DNA from: an uncultured Blautia sp.
Lineage (GTDB): Bacteria; Bacillota; Clostridia; Lachnospirales; Lachnospiraceae
Length of the DNA stretch: 8,205 nucleotides
Assembly (NCBI GenBank): GCA_934358405.1
Contig: CAKRKL010000087.1
Span: forward strand, 1 to 8,205
Reading direction: 5' to 3'
In this document: positions 6,415-8,205 of the stretch, in pieces
Position numbering within the stretch: position 1 is the stretch's first letter
How the letters are laid out: the number at the start of each line of letters is the position of its first letter
The notes under the pieces: generated by a model
Databases searched by the model: none
What the model saw: the letters and a program-made list of their open reading frames with translations, nothing else
What the model was told of the DNA's origin: nothing
Program-made: the position numbers and the translations under genes

Positions 6415-8187
6415 TCAGCCGTTTCTCTCTAATACGTTATCATAGAATCTGTCGATGTCAGCCTTGTACTGGTCAAACATCTCAGGTTTGTTGTTTGGAA
6501 CATCATATTTGATGGCAATAACACGCTCAAAAATGTTATCCTCTTTCAACACGGAAACCGGCATTCCCTGGTTTACAAGGGAACGGCATTTCTCATAAAG
6601 ATAAAGGATAATCTCCATCATATTGAACTGCTTGCTCATTGGCACACAGGTATCCTCTGCATGGAATGCATTCTGCTGAAGGAAACCAAGACGGATAACT
6701 CTTGCGATTTCCAGTGTCAGCTTCTGATCATCCGGAAGAACATCGCTACCGATCAGCTTAACAATTTCCATAAGAGAACTCTCCTGGTTCAGAATTGCCA
6801 TCAACTGATTACGGTCACTGACAAATTTACCGGAAACATTATCTCTATACCACGGACTTAAGTCCTCCAGATACTCACTGTAGCTGGTCAGCCAGTGAAT
6901 TGCCGGGAAGTGACGGGCATAGGCAAGAGACTTGTCCAGTCCCCAGAAGCAGCGGACGAAACGCTTTGTATTCTGTGTAACCGGCTCAGAGAAGTCACCA
7001 CCCTGTGGGGAAACCGCTCCGATAATGGAAACGGAACCTTCTGTGCCGTTTAAGTTCTGCATCATACCAGCTCTCTCATAGAAAGCAGAAAGCTTGGAAG
7101 CCAGATAAGCCGGGAAACCTTCCTCAGCAGGCATTTCCTCCAGACGTCCGGATAACTCACGAAGAGCCTCAGCCCAACGGGAAGTGGAGTCTGCCATGAT
7201 GGCAACGTCATAACCCATATCACGATAATACTCAGCCAGTGTAACACCTGTATAAATAGAAGCCTCACGGGCTGCAACAGGCATGTTTGATGTATTGGCG
7301 ATCAGAGTGGTACGGTCCATCATCAGGTTTCCGGATTTCGGGTCGATCAGTTTACTGAAGTCCTCCAGAACCTGTGTCATCTCGTTTCCACGCTCACCGC
7401 ATCCAATATAGATAATGATATCTGCGTCAGACCACTTTGCGATCTGGTGCTGTGTCATTGTTTTTCCAGTACCGAAACCGCCAGGAATTGCTGCTGTACC
7501 GCCCTTTGCAATGGGGAAAAGGGTATCCAGAATACGCTGTCCGGTTACCAGCGGAACGCTTGCAGGGAAACGTTTGTAGGTTGGTCTTGGAACACGAATC
7601 GGCCATTTCTGAGCAAGAGCGATCTCTTTCTCGCTGCCGTCAGAAAGACGAACAGTTACGATAGGCTCCAGAATGGTATAAGCTCCATCCGGAACAGCCT
7701 TAATAACCTCAGCTTCTCCTCCAATTGTAGGAGGAACCATGGATTTGTGAAGAATGGAAGCAGTTTCCTGTGTCTCAGCAATGACAGTTCCTGCACTTAC
7801 CACATCTCCAACCTTAACAGTTACGTGTACATCCCATTTTTTGGAAGTATCAAGGGAATCAACACTGACACCACGCGAAATATATTTTCCGGAGGATTTG
7901 GCAATCTCCTCCAGCGGACGCTGAATACCATCAAAAATGTTATGAATGATTCCAGGTCCCAGAAGAACGGAAATAGCATCGCCTGTTCCCACTACTGTAT
8001 CCCCTGGCTTCAGTCCTGTTGTCTCCTCGAAAACCTGTACAGTCGTCATGCCTTTTTTCAGACCGATAACCTCACCTACCAGTTTTTCAGGTCCAACATA
8101 AACCATCTCGGAAATCTTAAATCCGGGATCACCTTTCAGATAAATAACAGGACCGTTAACGCCGTAGATAATACCTGTTTTATTCAT
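6415..8187 (-). CDS. ntpA: V-type ATP synthase subunit A (catalytic)
   Basis: Subunit A binds and hydrolyses or makes ATP in the cytoplasmic V1 head. The protein has 590 residues, full length for the family. In order it shows an N-terminal beta-barrel (about 1-70), the extra domain specific to A subunits (about 110-200), the Walker A P-loop GGFGTGKT (236-243, Lys242), the catalytic glutamate in GERGNE (Glu265), a Walker B region ending in [12 protein letters not shown] (Asp333), the [10 protein letters not shown] segment (353-362), and the family signature [10 protein letters not shown] (428-437). All catalytic residues are intact. The start at 8187 has GGAGGG seven bases upstream. It is followed closely by B and D in the same operon. 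The operon promoter is off the right edge. Confidence 0.98.
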   Translation of the reverse strand: MNKTGIIYGVNGPVIYLKGDPGFKISEMVYVGPEKLVGEVIGLKKGMTTVQVFEETTGLKPGDTVVGTGDAISVLLGPGIIHNIFDGIQRPLEEIAKSSGKYISRGVSVDSLDTSKKWDVHVTVKVGDVVSAGTVIAETQETASILHKSMVPPTIGGEAEVIKAVPDGAYTILEPIVTVRLSDGSEKEIALAQKWPIRVPRPTYKRFPASVPLVTGQRILDTLFPIAKGGTAAIPGGFGTGKTMTQHQIAKWSDADIIIYIGCGERGNEMTQVLEDFSKLIDPKSGNLMMDRTTLIANTSNMPVAAREASIYTGVTLAEYYRDMGYDVAIMADSTSRWAEALRELSGRLEEMPAEEGFPAYLASKLSAFYERAGMMQNLNGTEGSVSIIGAVSPQGGDFSEPVTQNTKRFVRCFWGLDKSLAYARHFPAIHWLTSYSEYLEDLSPWYRDNVSGKFVSDRNQLMAILNQESSLMEIVKLIGSDVLPDDQKLTLEIARVIRLGFLQQNAFHAEDTCVPMSKQFNMMEIILYLYEKCRSLVNQGMPVSVLKEDNIFERVIAIKYDVPNNKPEMFDQYKADIDRFYDNVLERNG

Positions 8188-8205
8188 GGCTCAGCCCTCC
8201 GTCAA
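8188..8205 (-). other. Shine-Dalgarno of subunit A and probable end of an upstream operon gene
   Basis: GGAGGG lies at 8200-8195. On the minus strand one frame ends at TGA 8193-8191, reading ...L-T-E-G-stop, only three bases before the ATG of subunit A. Another frame ends at TGA 8204-8202, and the third runs through and stops just inside subunit A. By the usual gene order, the missing gene should be another ATPase subunit such as F or C. Only 18 bases are present, so neither the frame nor the identity can be fixed. Confidence 0.3.

Overview
The window reads as chromosomal DNA of a low-to-moderate GC Gram-positive anaerobe, most likely a gut Clostridia of the Lachnospiraceae type. This is inferred from three things: strong GGAGG-type Shine-Dalgarno sites, a V/A-type ATP synthase operon with the order A-B-D, and a secreted acidic beta-helix protein of the kind common in that family. 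The genus cannot be fixed from the sequence alone. All five clear genes lie on the minus strand, so transcription runs from high to low coordinates.

From right to left: 8187-4376 holds the distal end of a V-type ATPase operon, with subunits A (catalytic), B (regulatory, non-catalytic) and D (central rotor shaft). The genes are 17-18 bases apart, each with its own Shine-Dalgarno site. The operon ends in a strong intrinsic terminator whose loop contains the stop codon of subunit D. The other subunits (I, K, E, C, F) would lie upstream, beyond the right edge. Next, about 210 bases carry a plausible promoter and a short upstream reading frame that stops exactly where a 689-residue secreted protein (4165-2096) begins. 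That protein has a signal peptide, an acidic, glycine-rich low-complexity region inserted into what looks like a small beta domain, and a long right-handed beta-helix-like C-terminal part. It has no visible cell-wall anchor and ends at its own terminator.

A gap of 535 bases (2095-1561) follows. It is AT-rich, holds a pair of adjoining hairpins that look like a plus-strand terminator, and contains the promoter and leader of the last gene. That gene (1560-19) is an AGCS-family sodium:alanine (or glycine) symporter.

The ATPase core and the symporter are both ion-coupled membrane systems. One makes, or is driven by, a sodium or proton gradient and the other spends a sodium gradient, but they are separate transcription units and nothing here shows co-regulation. 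The genes themselves are ordinary. The less explained material is in the leaders and gaps: the upstream reading frame before the secreted protein, the double hairpin with a possible 20-residue peptide next to it, and the repeats around the symporter promoter. No RNA genes, insertion sequences, CRISPR arrays or phage genes were seen.
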